Shown here: piece after piece, positions 51,927 through 60,925 of the stretch
Layout of the letters: each line of letters starts with the position of its first letter
Position numbering within the stretch: the stretch's first letter is position 1
Origin: Polyangiaceae bacterium
GTDB lineage: Bacteria; Myxococcota_A; Polyangia; Polyangiales; Polyangiaceae
Length of the DNA: 64,000 bases
Assembly (NCBI GenBank): GCA_020633205.1
Contig: JACKEB010000010.1
Span: 248,001 to 312,000 of the forward strand
Reading direction: 5' to 3'
Notes under the pieces: model-generated
The model's input: only the letters and a program-made list of their open reading frames with translations
The model's database searches: none
Told to the model about the DNA's origin: nothing
Program-made: the position numbers and the translations under genes

Positions 51927-53597
51927 ATGGGATTCATCCAAGCGCCGCCAGAGCTCGCCCCCCAGTTCGAAGACGACCGCGTGTTGCGCCGATTCCTCGA
52001 GCGGCAAGTGCCCGCGGAGGTGCTGAGTGAGATCACACCCAGCCTGAAGGAAATGGGCGAGCTCGCCGCGGGTCGGCTGTATGAGCTCGCGATCCGCCAT
52101 CGCAACGAGGAGCCGCAGCTCACTTCGTGGGATCCCTGGGGCAATCGCATCGACCACCTCGAGGTGAATACCGCGTGGAAAGAGTACGCGAAGGTCGCCG
52201 CGGAAAAGGGTGTGGTTGGTACCGCGTACGAGCGCAAGCACGGCGCCTACTCGCGCATCCATCAGTTTGCGCTGATGTACCTCTTCGCCCCCTCGACGCA
52301 GGTCTACACCTGCCCCCTCGCCATGACCGACGGCGCGGCGCGCACCTTGGAGACGCTCGCCAAGCCGGAGCTGCGAGACCGCGTGTTGCCCCGTTTGATC
52401 CACAGGGATCCAGCTCAGGCCTGGACCAGTGGCCAGTGGATGACCGAGCGCACCGGTGGCTCCGACGTCGGATTGAGCGAAACCGTCGCCAAGGAGAGCG
52501 CCGACGGCTGGCGCCTCTACGGAACGAAGTGGTTCACCTCTGCGGTGACGAGCGAGGTCACGCTCACGTTGGCGCGCCCTGAGGGCAATCCGAGCGGCGG
52601 CAAAGGGCTCGCGCTCTTCTTCGTGGAGCTGAAGAACGACCAAGGGCGGCTGAATCACATCTTGGTCAACCGCCTCAAGGAAAAGCTCGGCACGAAGAAC
52701 CTGCCAACCGCCGAGCTCACGCTCGACGGAACCCTCGCACAGCCCGTGGTCGGCCTCGACAACGGGATCCGCAACATGGCCAACATGCTGAACATCACGC
52801 GCACCTGGAACGCGGTGGTCGCCGTCTCGAGCATGCGTCGTGGGCTCGCGTTGGCGCGGGACTACGCCAAGCGCCGCGTGGCGTTCGGTGCGCCGCTAAG
52901 CGAGAAGCCCCTGCACCTCGACACGCTGGCTGGCCTTGCCGCCGAGTACGAAGCAGCGTTTCAGTTGGTGTTCGAAGAGGTGCGGCTGATGGGTCGCGCG
53001 GAGCTCGGCGAAATCACCGAGGAAGAGCAGCGTGCGCTGTACGCGATTCAGCCGCTCACGAAGCTGATGACGGGCAAGCAGGCGGTGGCTCACGCGAGCG
53101 AGGTGCTCGAGTGCTTCGGCGGCGCCGGGTACGTAGAAGACACCGGGCTGCCGGTGTTGCTCCGCGACGCACAGGTCCTGAGCATCTGGGAGGGCACGAC
53201 GAACGTGCTCAGCTTGGAGACTTTCCGGGCGCTGCAGCGCGAGAACACCTGGGGTCTGTTGTCGGAGAAGATCAAGCGCCACGCGACCTCCGCCAACGAC
53301 TCGCGCCTCAAAAACCTCGCGGAAACGACCCTGAAGGCGACTGGCCATGCCCTGGAGTGGGTGAGCCGCACGGGCCCCAACGATCCGAGGGCCTTTGAAG
53401 CCGGTGCGCGGCGCTGCGCGCTGACGCTGGGCCGAGCGCTGGCCTCTAGCCTGCTCATCGAGCACGCTCAGTGGGAGCTCGATCACGGCGGAGATCCGCG
53501 GAGCCTGTACGCCGCGCGGCGCTTCGCCGAGCACGGTATCGACCTGGTGCTGGACAGCTCGGAGCTCGAGGCCAACGCCGCGCTCGCCCTCGGCTGA
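51927..53597 (+). CDS. Acyl-CoA dehydrogenase, AidB-like
   Basis: FAD-dependent dehydrogenase of 556 residues, longer than standard acyl-CoA dehydrogenases and fitting the AidB/isovaleryl-type branch. It shows CPLAMTDGAARTLE, GQWMTERTGGSDVGLSE, WRLYGTKWFTSA, YAKRRVAFGAPLSEKPLHLD, CFGGAGYVEDTGLPVLLRDA and SIWEGTTNVLSLETFRAL. The C-terminal extra domain of about 120 residues is helical. ATG 51927 is supported by GGGATAGAT upstream. AidB protects against alkylation in E. coli; here only the family can be claimed. Confidence 0.9.
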   Translation: MGFIQAPPELAPQFEDDRVLRRFLERQVPAEVLSEITPSLKEMGELAAGRLYELAIRHRNEEPQLTSWDPWGNRIDHLEVNTAWKEYAKVAAEKGVVGTAYERKHGAYSRIHQFALMYLFAPSTQVYTCPLAMTDGAARTLETLAKPELRDRVLPRLIHRDPAQAWTSGQWMTERTGGSDVGLSETVAKESADGWRLYGTKWFTSAVTSEVTLTLARPEGNPSGGKGLALFFVELKNDQGRLNHILVNRLKEKLGTKNLPTAELTLDGTLAQPVVGLDNGIRNMANMLNITRTWNAVVAVSSMRRGLALARDYAKRRVAFGAPLSEKPLHLDTLAGLAAEYEAAFQLVFEEVRLMGRAELGEITEEEQRALYAIQPLTKLMTGKQAVAHASEVLECFGGAGYVEDTGLPVLLRDAQVLSIWEGTTNVLSLETFRALQRENTWGLLSEKIKRHATSANDSRLKNLAETTLKATGHALEWVSRTGPNDPRAFEAGARRCALTLGRALASSLLIEHAQWELDHGGDPRSLYAARRFAEHGIDLVLDSSELEANAALALG

Positions 53598-53633
53598 GCG
53601 CGCAATCACGAAGCTTCCTGGCGGCCGCTCGGT

Positions 53634-54755
53634 CTACAGCGCGGCGGCGTCACCCAAGGTGGCCTTGAGCTTGCCGTCTTTCGGATCGAACAAACAGAGC
53701 CCTTTGCCGACCTGGACGTAGACGGCGTCCTTGGATGCCGAGACACCACTCGTCACCAGCAGGTTCGCCGTCGTGTTCTTCCACAGCTGCGTTCCGGTCT
53801 TCGCGTCGTAGGCCGTCAGCGCTGGGGGCGTCGCGAAATTGCTGACCACGTACGCGCGGCCCTCGGCTAGCGCCACCCAGGGAGGCGTTGTTCCCGGATA
53901 GGTTTGACTCCACAAATGCGCTCCGGCTTGGTCTTGGGCGATCAGCACGGGCGAGGGACCACCAGAAGAAGTCTTGAGCCCAGTGAAGAAGCGGTTGCCC
54001 GCCTCGTCCTCGAGGATGCGCGCACTGGCGTTCATGCCCTCGGGCGGCGTCACACCAGAAAGGCGCTTGCCGACCCCTGGTATCATCTGCGCCCCGCACC
54101 AGGACGCGTCCCCTGCTGCGGTACCGAGATCGACCAAACTGAGCTGAGTCACCTGGTTGTAGTTTCGCAGGACGACGTTTGGCTTTCCCGACGGATCCGG
54201 ACAGAACTCACGGATCGCGTGGGGTGCCTGAGCCCGCTGGAGCTCCTTTCCGCTCTTGAGTTCGACCAACACGAGATCCTGGGGGTAGCCGACGATCAGC
54301 ACGTTCTCCGACGTGGTGTAGAGCGTCGGTCCCATCCCAAACTTGATCGGGCCAACCCGCCACAGCACGTTACCGGTCTTGCCGTCAAACGCCCCCAGGT
54401 AGTCCCCGCTCGGGTCGAAGCCACGGTAGCCGCCGAGGAAATCGACAGCACCGTCTCCGTTGAGCTCGATGGGCAGCGCTCGCCCAGGATCCCCCTTGAG
54501 CCAGAACTCGGCGGTGTTGAGCCGCGCCTTGGCGTCCGCTTCTTTTCCACCCAGTAATTCGTAGCGGATCTTGGTCCCCACCCAATAGATGCCGTAAATC
54601 AAGCCGCAGAGCAGCACGATCCCGTACGTCCAGAAGATCTGATAGCGCTTCTTCGAGTACTTGTTGAGGAAGCGCCCTGCCTTCTTGGAACTCCGCTTGA
54701 GGTCTCGCTTGGTGTGCTTGACGAGATCGGAGCCCTTGGGTTTCGGAGCGGACAC
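53634..54755 (-). CDS. Membrane-anchored PQQ-like beta-propeller protein
   Basis: A 373-residue protein with a basic N-terminus (KHTKRDLKRSSKKAGRF), one membrane segment (FWTYGIVLLCGLIYGIYWVG) and an outer propeller with PQQ-type blades: YLGAFDGKTGNVLWRVGP, ALTAYDAKTGTQLWKNTTA, and GLCLFDPKDGKLKATLG. Similar blades occur in BamB and quinoprotein dehydrogenases, but no cofactor site is evident. GTG 54755 lies 6 nt after TAGACT. Function unknown. Confidence 0.83.
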   Translation of the reverse strand: MSAPKPKGSDLVKHTKRDLKRSSKKAGRFLNKYSKKRYQIFWTYGIVLLCGLIYGIYWVGTKIRYELLGGKEADAKARLNTAEFWLKGDPGRALPIELNGDGAVDFLGGYRGFDPSGDYLGAFDGKTGNVLWRVGPIKFGMGPTLYTTSENVLIVGYPQDLVLVELKSGKELQRAQAPHAIREFCPDPSGKPNVVLRNYNQVTQLSLVDLGTAAGDASWCGAQMIPGVGKRLSGVTPPEGMNASARILEDEAGNRFFTGLKTSSGGPSPVLIAQDQAGAHLWSQTYPGTTPPWVALAEGRAYVVSNFATPPALTAYDAKTGTQLWKNTTANLLVTSGVSASKDAVYVQVGKGLCLFDPKDGKLKATLGDAAAL

Positions 54756-54761
54756 TCAAAC

Positions 54762-54767
54762 AGTCTA
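54762..54767 (-). promoter_or_regulatory. Putative leaderless -10 element for the PQQ-like propeller gene
   Basis: TAGACT ends 6 nt before GTG 54755. Confidence 0.4.
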
Positions 54768-54842
54768 CCCAGCGGGAGGGAGATGCATGGCGTGTTTCCT
54801 ACGGAAAATCTCCGAACCGGGAGAATCGCCTCGTCAGTCGCT

Positions 54843-55427
54843 CTAAAAGGCCCAGCCGAGGATGATATCCACCTGCGGATACACGCCCTTCACGCCCGCC
54901 TTCTTCTGGGAACCGGTCTCATACGCCCAGTACTGCGCGCCAGCTCCGAGCCGCAGCAAGATGCGGTCGTAGTTGAACATCCAGCCGTACCCAGCCGTGG
55001 CGCCAACGCTCCACACCGGATTCGATTCCGTCTTGTCGAGCCCATCTTTGGCGTAGCCGATGCCCGCCCGGCCGAACGGCGAGAGGTAGAGCCCCTTCAT
55101 TCCGGTTCCGAAGGGAAAGATAAAAGGCCGCAGCTCCACTGCCCAAGCGTACGCGTCGGTGTCGGGTCCACCCCAAGTCTCGGTGTACCAGGGCTTGTTG
55201 TACTGCAGCGTCAGTCGAAGCGAGAGATGCTTGACGAGGCGTTGCTCGTAGCCCACGCCGAGCACACCGCTGCCGAGGTCTGCTTGGAGGCTATTGGTTG
55301 GATCCGGATCGGCGCAGGAAGCGACTTGGTAGGGCGGATCGTCTTCATCCGCGAGCGCCGGCACCGCGACGACGCACAGCGAGACACCCACGAAGCAACC
55401 GATCCCTGCGCTCTTCAGCCTACCCAT
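54843..55427 (-). CDS. Outer-membrane beta-barrel-like protein
   Basis: A 194-residue exported protein: Sec signal (GIGCFVGVSLCVVAVPALA), then alternating hydrophobic/polar strands rich in Tyr and Gly, e.g. VLGVGYEQRLVKHLSLRLTL and ATAGYGWMFNYDRILLRLGA, ending in an aromatic residue (GWAF), as outer-membrane barrels do. About eight strands would fit the length. ATG 55427 has TAGCTC 6 nt upstream. It is divergent from the SNF2 gene. No specific porin or lipid role is suggested. Confidence 0.75.
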   Translation of the reverse strand: MGRLKSAGIGCFVGVSLCVVAVPALADEDDPPYQVASCADPDPTNSLQADLGSGVLGVGYEQRLVKHLSLRLTLQYNKPWYTETWGGPDTDAYAWAVELRPFIFPFGTGMKGLYLSPFGRAGIGYAKDGLDKTESNPVWSVGATAGYGWMFNYDRILLRLGAGAQYWAYETGSQKKAGVKGVYPQVDIILGWAF

Positions 55428-55505
55428 GCTGCGGAGCTACCACGACCTGAGGCCCGACTGGTACCTGACTGGCCTCACCCAAAGAAAACGAGTACATCGC
55501 GCGCC

Positions 55506-58500
55506 ATGGTCTCCCCCGCTGAGCGCGCGGCGCTCGAAGAGCTGTTCAAGAGCGTGCGCGGAGCCTCTACCGCGCGCAACTGGAGTCGCGGCGTGGAGAT
55601 GGCGCGGGCAGGCCACGTGTTTGGCGCTGAGCAAGACGAAGACTCCGTCAGCCTCAAGGTGACCGACCCGAAGCTGCGCATCGCGCCGGTGGCCACGCTC
55701 TACGTCGAAGACGCCGAGTGGGACTGCAGCTGCGGTGGCGACGATCCGTGTGCCCACGTAGCGGCCGCGACCATCGCGCTGAAGCGCGCCCGCGAAGAAG
55801 GCCAAGCGTTGCCCGAGCCGCCACGCAACCTGGGTGAGCTGGTGTACCGCCTGAAGACCCTGCCGGAACGGGCAGAGCCAGGGGAACAAGTGCTCTTGAT
55901 CCGCGTCAAGCGCGTCGGCGATCAAGAGACGCTGGTCGACGGCTCCATCGCCGCGCTGCTCAAGAACGACAGCGGCGCGCAGGCGTTGGATATCGAGCAA
56001 GCCGATCTGCAGCTCGATCGCGCGCTCTCGGGACGGCCGAACGGCACCCTGCCGCCGGACTTCTTCCAAGGGCTACTACGTTCCCTCGCGGAAGTAAAAC
56101 ACCTCGAGCTCAACGGCAAGCCCTGCCGCGCCTCGGGGGACAGCATCGCACCGCGGGCGCGCGTGGAAGCGACGAAGGCAGGCTTTCGCGTCACCATCGA
56201 GCGCCACCCCGACGTGCTCGCCGTGGTGTTGCCTGGGGTTGCCCTGGTGCGCGACGGCGAGGGCGCGGTGCTGAAATCCCTGCGCGGCACCGAGCTGACC
56301 GGCAAGCGCCTACAGAACCTGCCGAGCACCCGGGAGTACCCCAAGGCCAAGAGCGCCGAGCTCATCACAACCATCTTGCCCGCGCTGCGCGAGAAGATGG
56401 ACGTCGACGTACTCACCGACGAGCTGCCCCAGGCGGCGCGCCACCTGAGGCCTCGCGCCGAAGTACAGATCACCCAGGAAGGCGGCAGCATCAGCGCGTT
56501 TGCAGTGCTGGTCTATGGCGATCCGCCGGTCGCGCGCATCGACAACGACGAGCTGGTGATCCTGGGTGGCGCCGTACCGGTGCGGGACACCGGCGAAGAA
56601 AAGCAGGTCGCGGACCGCCTGCGTGAGGATTTGGGGCTGATCCCTGGTCGCCGCCAGCACTTCCACGCGGAAGCAGCTACCGAGTTTGCCACGCGGCTCG
56701 ATCGTTACCGCGCGCGCGCAGGGCGCGTGACCGGCGACGCGCCCGAGCGCTTCCTGCGCAAGGCGTCGCTCAGCCCGCAGCTGTCGATCAGCGGCAGCGA
56801 CTTCTCCCTGGAGTTCTCTGGCACCGCGGACGACGGCAAGGCGGTGAGCGCCGACGCCAACGCAGTGCTCAAGGCGTGGCAACAAGGCCTCGACCTGGTG
56901 CCGCTCAGCGATGGTGGCTTCGCTCCCTTGCCGGCGGACTTCTTGAGTCAACACGGCCACCGCGTACTGATGCTGCTGTCCGCGAAGGAACAAAAGGACG
57001 AGCTGGCGGCGTACGCAAAGCCGCAGCTGCTCCAGCTGTGCCGCGACCTCGACTACCCCGCGCCGCCTGAGCTTGCTGCGCTGGCTCCGCTGGTCGATGG
57101 CTTCGAGGGCCTGCCTGAAGCCAAGCTGCCAAAGACGCTCAACGCGACCCTTAGGCACTACCAAGAGGCCGGCGTCTCCTGGCTCGGCTTCTTGCGTCAG
57201 GCAGGCCTCGGCGGCGTGCTGGCAGACGACATGGGCTTGGGCAAGACACTGCAGGCCCTGGCGAGTCTACCTGAGGTCACTACGAAGCAGCGCAAGCGCA
57301 CTCTGGTCGTGTGTCCGACCAGTGTGCTGATGAACTGGCGCCGCGAAGCCAATAAATTCCGTCCGGATTTAACAGTTTGTGTGTACCACGGTGCGAAGCG
57401 CGAGCTCGACAAGCAGGCCGACCTGGTGCTCACGAGCTACGCGCTCTTGCGCCTCGACCGCGACGCGCTGGCCGCCGAGACCTGGAACACGTTGATCCTC
57501 GACGAAGCCCAGACCATCAAGAACCCCGACAGCCAAGTGGCTCAAGCGGCGTTTTCAATCCCCGCGGAATTCCGCCTGTCCCTGAGCGGTACGCCCGTCG
57601 AAAACCGCCTGGACGAGCTGTGGAGCCAGCTCCACTTCAGCAATCCCGGGCTACTCGGCGGTCGGGCCGACTTCGACAACCGCTTTGCGAAGCCCATCGC
57701 AGAGGGCCAGAGCGGCGCGGCCCAGCGCCTGCGCAGCCGCATCGCGCCGTTCCTGCTGCGGCGCCTGAAGCGCGACGTGGCCCCGGAGCTGCCCCCGCGC
57801 ACCGACGTGACGCTGTATGTCGAGCTGACGGACACGGAGCGAGCCACCTACGACGCCGTGCGAGCGGCGACGGAGAAGGAGCTCGCAAGCCAGCTGGGAG
57901 CCGGCAGCAGCGTGCTCGCGGCGCTGGAGGCGCTGCTCCGGTTGCGTCAGGCGTGCTGTCATCCGGCGCTCTTGCCTGGTCACAGCGGCAGCCCTGCGGA
58001 TACGCCGCCCTCGTCGAAGGTCACGCTGCTGGTCGATCACTTGGAGCGCGCCGCAGCGGAGAACCACAAGAGCCTGGTGTTCTCCCAGTGGACGAGCCTG
58101 CTCGACTTGGTGGAGCCCGCGCTGCGCGGCGCTGGGCTCGACTTCGTGCGCCTCGACGGCAGCACCGCCAATCGCGACGCAGTCGTGCAAACTTTCCAGG
58201 CGGAATCTGGTCCGCCGGTCATGCTCATCTCTCTGAAGGCGGGCGGCACCGGCTTGAACCTGACCGCAGCGGATCACGTCTTCCTGCTGGATCCCTGGTG
58301 GAACCCGGCGGTTGAAGACCAAGCCGCCGATCGCGCCCACCGCATCGGCCAGGAGCGCCCGGTGATCGTGCACCGCATGGTGGCTGAGGACAGTGTGGAG
58401 GAGCGCATCCTCGCGCTCCAGGAGCAGAAGCGGGCCATCGCGGATGCGGCCCTTGGGGAAGCCGACAAGGCCCTCAGTCTGACCCGGGAAGACTTGCTTG

Positions 58501-58514
58501 GCTTGCTTGGTTGA
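55506..58514 (+). CDS. SWIM zinc finger plus SNF2-family DNA-dependent ATPase
   Basis: DNA translocase of 1002 residues. A SWIM zinc finger lies near residue 75 (WDCSCGGDDPCAHVAAA). The middle 450 residues are the bacterial SNF2 N-terminal region. The motor has GVLADDMGLGKTLQALASL near 578, LILDEAQTIKN, LSLSGTPVENRLDELWSQ, FSQWTSLLDLV, LISLKAGGTGLNLTAADHVF and QAADRAHRIGQ. ATG 55506 has TACATC 7 nt upstream; the frame stays open for 264 codons before it, but that part is antisense to the barrel gene. Likely acts in transcription or repair as HepA-like proteins do. Confidence 0.93.
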   Translation: MVSPAERAALEELFKSVRGASTARNWSRGVEMARAGHVFGAEQDEDSVSLKVTDPKLRIAPVATLYVEDAEWDCSCGGDDPCAHVAAATIALKRAREEGQALPEPPRNLGELVYRLKTLPERAEPGEQVLLIRVKRVGDQETLVDGSIAALLKNDSGAQALDIEQADLQLDRALSGRPNGTLPPDFFQGLLRSLAEVKHLELNGKPCRASGDSIAPRARVEATKAGFRVTIERHPDVLAVVLPGVALVRDGEGAVLKSLRGTELTGKRLQNLPSTREYPKAKSAELITTILPALREKMDVDVLTDELPQAARHLRPRAEVQITQEGGSISAFAVLVYGDPPVARIDNDELVILGGAVPVRDTGEEKQVADRLREDLGLIPGRRQHFHAEAATEFATRLDRYRARAGRVTGDAPERFLRKASLSPQLSISGSDFSLEFSGTADDGKAVSADANAVLKAWQQGLDLVPLSDGGFAPLPADFLSQHGHRVLMLLSAKEQKDELAAYAKPQLLQLCRDLDYPAPPELAALAPLVDGFEGLPEAKLPKTLNATLRHYQEAGVSWLGFLRQAGLGGVLADDMGLGKTLQALASLPEVTTKQRKRTLVVCPTSVLMNWRREANKFRPDLTVCVYHGAKRELDKQADLVLTSYALLRLDRDALAAETWNTLILDEAQTIKNPDSQVAQAAFSIPAEFRLSLSGTPVENRLDELWSQLHFSNPGLLGGRADFDNRFAKPIAEGQSGAAQRLRSRIAPFLLRRLKRDVAPELPPRTDVTLYVELTDTERATYDAVRAATEKELASQLGAGSSVLAALEALLRLRQACCHPALLPGHSGSPADTPPSSKVTLLVDHLERAAAENHKSLVFSQWTSLLDLVEPALRGAGLDFVRLDGSTANRDAVVQTFQAESGPPVMLISLKAGGTGLNLTAADHVFLLDPWWNPAVEDQAADRAHRIGQERPVIVHRMVAEDSVEERILALQEQKRAIADAALGEADKALSLTREDLLGLLG

Positions 58515-58526
58515 CAGCGCCTGGGA

Positions 58527-59936
58527 ATGCCTGCGCCGGTACAACGTACAACGCTCGTGAACAAGACCCCCGCGAGTTGGCCCCTGGGTGTTTCCGCGTT
58601 GATTTGCGCGTGCGCCGCTGGCTCCGAGCGCGCCGCGACGCCAGGGGTGACACCCCAGCTCGCATCCTCGACCACGGCAACGGTCGGCACCAACCGACCG
58701 GAACCCGCACCGGCACCGCGCACTCATTTCCCGGGGGACTCAATCAGCACCCCCCGAGGCAGTGACGGCGGCCAGGTACTAGCTCTGGACCACTACTTGT
58801 ACTGGCTCGGCGGCACCACGGGCTGGCCGGACTCGCGGGTGCGGCGCTTCGATACCCGTACGAAAACCTGGGCGGGGATGCCACCGATGCGAGACGGGCG
58901 GATGCACTTCGGCGCGACCTCGCTGGGGAGCCGCCTGCTGGTGGTCGGCGGGATGGAAAGCGACTACCGCGACAGCGCCGAGTGGTACGATATCGCCCAC
59001 GGACTCTGGACGCGCGCTGCAAGGCTTCCAGAGCCCCTCGGTGGCCCTGCCGTGGCTGCGGTCGGCGAATCCATCTACGTCTTCGGTGGCAGCCGCCGCG
59101 TCAGCCCGCTCGTCACCGAGTCCGTCCAAACTGCTTACCTTCTTCGAGGAAGCGAGTTCACGCGACTGCCGGACCTACCCAACGCGAGAAGCGGCAGCGC
59201 GCCGGTCGTCGTTGGCGACAAGATCTACTTGCTCGGCGGCCGAGTCTTTCGACGCGATGTCGACAACCCAACGGGCGCCGCGGCTCGGGACGTGACGGTC
59301 TTTGACACGCGCCTCGGCAAGTGGAGCGAAGCGCCGAGGATGCTGGACGGTGGACAGGGCTGCGCAGTCAGCAGCCAGGGCAAGCTCGTGTTCTTCGAGG
59401 AGCACATGGAGCGGAGCCCGAACGTCTACGACCTAGCACGCAAAGGGTGGATCCGTGGGGCAAAGCGCGACCGCGACCGCTTCGGCGACACCGTCGAGGG
59501 CTGCGCTGTGATCGACAAGCAAATCTACGTGATCAGCGATCGCGTTCCGGCCTACGGTCCCAAGCTACCCCTCGTGCTCACCTACGATCCGAAGCACGAC
59601 GCCTGGGAAGTGGTCTATGAGGCCACCAAGCGTGGGGATCGCGATCGCCTTCCCGAGCCCACACCTGAAGCTCCCCCGCCACCCGCGGCAAGCAAGCAGG
59701 AGGCCCGCTGCGGTGCCGCATTCGATCACATGCAGCGTGTCTCGCAGCAAGAGCTCGAAGCGTTGCCCCTCGACCAGCGCCCGTCGGCTTCCGCACTCGC
59801 CAACATGAAGAAGAGCGACGCCGAACGCCGACGCAAGTTCATCGAGCGCTGTGAGCAAGGCAGCATCGACGTCGCCTGCATCCTGAAGTCAAACGACACC
59901 GTCGCCTACATCAAGTGCCTCGCGCCCAAGCGCTGA
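58527..59936 (+). CDS. Kelch-repeat lipoprotein
   Basis: A 469-residue exported protein: probable lipoprotein signal WPLGVSALICAC, a short Pro/Thr linker, then about six Kelch blades (LYWLGGTTGWPDSRVRRFDT; SRLLVVGGMESDYRDSAEWY; SIYVFGGSRRVS; KIYLLGGRVFRRDVDN). A Pro-rich linker and a Cys-containing C-terminal segment (CGAAFDHMQRVSQQELEALP...CIKLS-type Cys) follow; the tail ends IKCLAPKR. GTG 58557 is a possible later start that would fit a shorter signal. Function unknown. Confidence 0.8.
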   Translation: MPAPVQRTTLVNKTPASWPLGVSALICACAAGSERAATPGVTPQLASSTTATVGTNRPEPAPAPRTHFPGDSISTPRGSDGGQVLALDHYLYWLGGTTGWPDSRVRRFDTRTKTWAGMPPMRDGRMHFGATSLGSRLLVVGGMESDYRDSAEWYDIAHGLWTRAARLPEPLGGPAVAAVGESIYVFGGSRRVSPLVTESVQTAYLLRGSEFTRLPDLPNARSGSAPVVVGDKIYLLGGRVFRRDVDNPTGAAARDVTVFDTRLGKWSEAPRMLDGGQGCAVSSQGKLVFFEEHMERSPNVYDLARKGWIRGAKRDRDRFGDTVEGCAVIDKQIYVISDRVPAYGPKLPLVLTYDPKHDAWEVVYEATKRGDRDRLPEPTPEAPPPPAASKQEARCGAAFDHMQRVSQQELEALPLDQRPSASALANMKKSDAERRRKFIERCEQGSIDVACILKSNDTVAYIKCLAPKR

Positions 59937-60002
59937 CCAGGCGCCCCGCGTTTCCCCATGGTTTGTGGGTGAGGAGCACCCGCGCTGACGGCTAGCTGCT
60001 CA

Positions 60003-60758
60003 TCAAGGGCACACGCTAGCAAAGCCTTGATCCAGGCGACCACCCAAGAAAGCTTCCATCTGGGAGTCACGGGCGCCCGCCTTCACCCGCACAGGCGCGT
60101 ATTGGAACGAAGCTTCTGCCTCCGCCGGGAAATAACCAAGGTACTCGCACGTGATGGCAGTCGACTGCCCCTGGGCGTCGTTCACGTAGCTGTAGTACGT
60201 TCCCACGCACTCGGCGTTGGCGCTGCACGCAGCGGTGCACAGGTCGAACCCGTAGATCGTGGTGTTCTGCGTGTCGGTGAAAATCTTCGGGAACTTCTGC
60301 GTGCCGATCACGTAGGCGTTTTTCGCGACGAGCGAGTAGTCGCCGTTGCTCTCGAGGCGCCACGCCCACAGATCACAACCATCTTGTAGCGGGTCGATGG
60401 TGCCGGTCGCGTAGCTATAGACTTCCAGGTACTGCGGCGACCCGACGGCGTACGAGCCAAAGTGCTCTCGTGGGGCGCTAGTGGGCGTGGAAGCACCGAC
60501 CACGCAATCGAGCACGTTGACCACGCCGTCTTGATTGGTGTCTTCCGCCTCCAGGTCTTTGGCGCCGTTCTCGTTGAGGTCCCAGCAGCTCTGCCCGCTC
60601 GCGCCCTGTTCGCCTGTCGCGCCCTGTTCACCCGTCGCGCCCTGTTCACCCGTCGCGCCCTGTTCGCCTGAAACGCCTTCGTCACCGCGGGAGCCGTCCG
60701 CTCCGGAGCATCCAAACAAGGCGAAAGGCTACAGGCAGCAGACGGCGAGGTTCTTCAT
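60003..60758 (-). pseudogene. Collagen-like lipoprotein with an amber codon in the signal peptide
   Basis: Read from ATG 60758, which has AGGGGA upstream, the product is MKNLAVCCL, then TAG at 60731-60729, then PFALFGCSGADGS. Without the stop this is a perfect lipoprotein signal with lipobox LFGC. After it come Gly-X-Y repeats (GEQGAT four times, 18-bp unit), a dockerin-like segment DLNENGAKDLEAEDTNQDGVVNVLDC, and a Cys-rich C-terminal domain of about 150 residues with no recognised family (TDTQNTTIYGFDLCTAACSA). The rest of the frame is intact for 238 codons. Either the gene is newly inactivated, the stop is read through, or translation restarts at TTG 60719 without export; a base error is also possible. 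Confidence 0.75.
60598..60672. repeat. 18-bp repeat encoding collagen-like Gly-X-Y triplets
   Basis: The plus-strand unit GCGCCCTGTTC(A/G)CC(C/T)GTC recurs four times with an 18-bp period and encodes GEQGAT on the minus strand. Confidence 0.85.
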
Positions 60759-60900
60759 CGGTTTCCCCTGGGAACGCTAGGCAAGGTCGCGTGTGCGGCT
60801 CCCGCACCGAAGAACGGCAGCTTGGTGAAAAGCTGGAGCGGTTACGGAACCCCGCTACCGCAGCCGCTCAAAATGGGTGGCGCGCCGCCAGTCTCGGATT

Positions 60901-60924
60901 AATATTCCCTAGTCCGGGAATATT
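60901..60924. promoter_or_regulatory. Perfect palindromic operator in front of the DUF433 antitoxin gene
   Basis: AATATTCCC, a 6-bp spacer and GGGAATATT form a perfect 9-bp inverted repeat that ends one base before ATG 60926. It is AT-rich against a GC-rich background. The position fits autoregulation by the encoded HTH-containing antitoxin, blocking either transcription start or ribosome access. Confidence 0.7.
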
Positions 60925-60925
60925 T

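Noticed and set aside
51801..52658. 286-residue extension of the TolB-like lipoprotein
   Set aside because: It is antisense to the acyl-CoA dehydrogenase gene; the lipoprotein signal directly follows ATG 51800.
54714..55505. 264-residue N-terminal extension of the SNF2 protein
   Set aside because: It is antisense to the beta-barrel gene and crosses the intergenic promoter region; the SWIM-SNF2 homology starts after ATG 55506.
60729..60731. In-frame TAG as a pyrrolysine or other recoded codon
   Set aside because: It lies in a hydrophobic signal peptide where no catalytic residue is needed, and nothing in the window suggests a recoding system.
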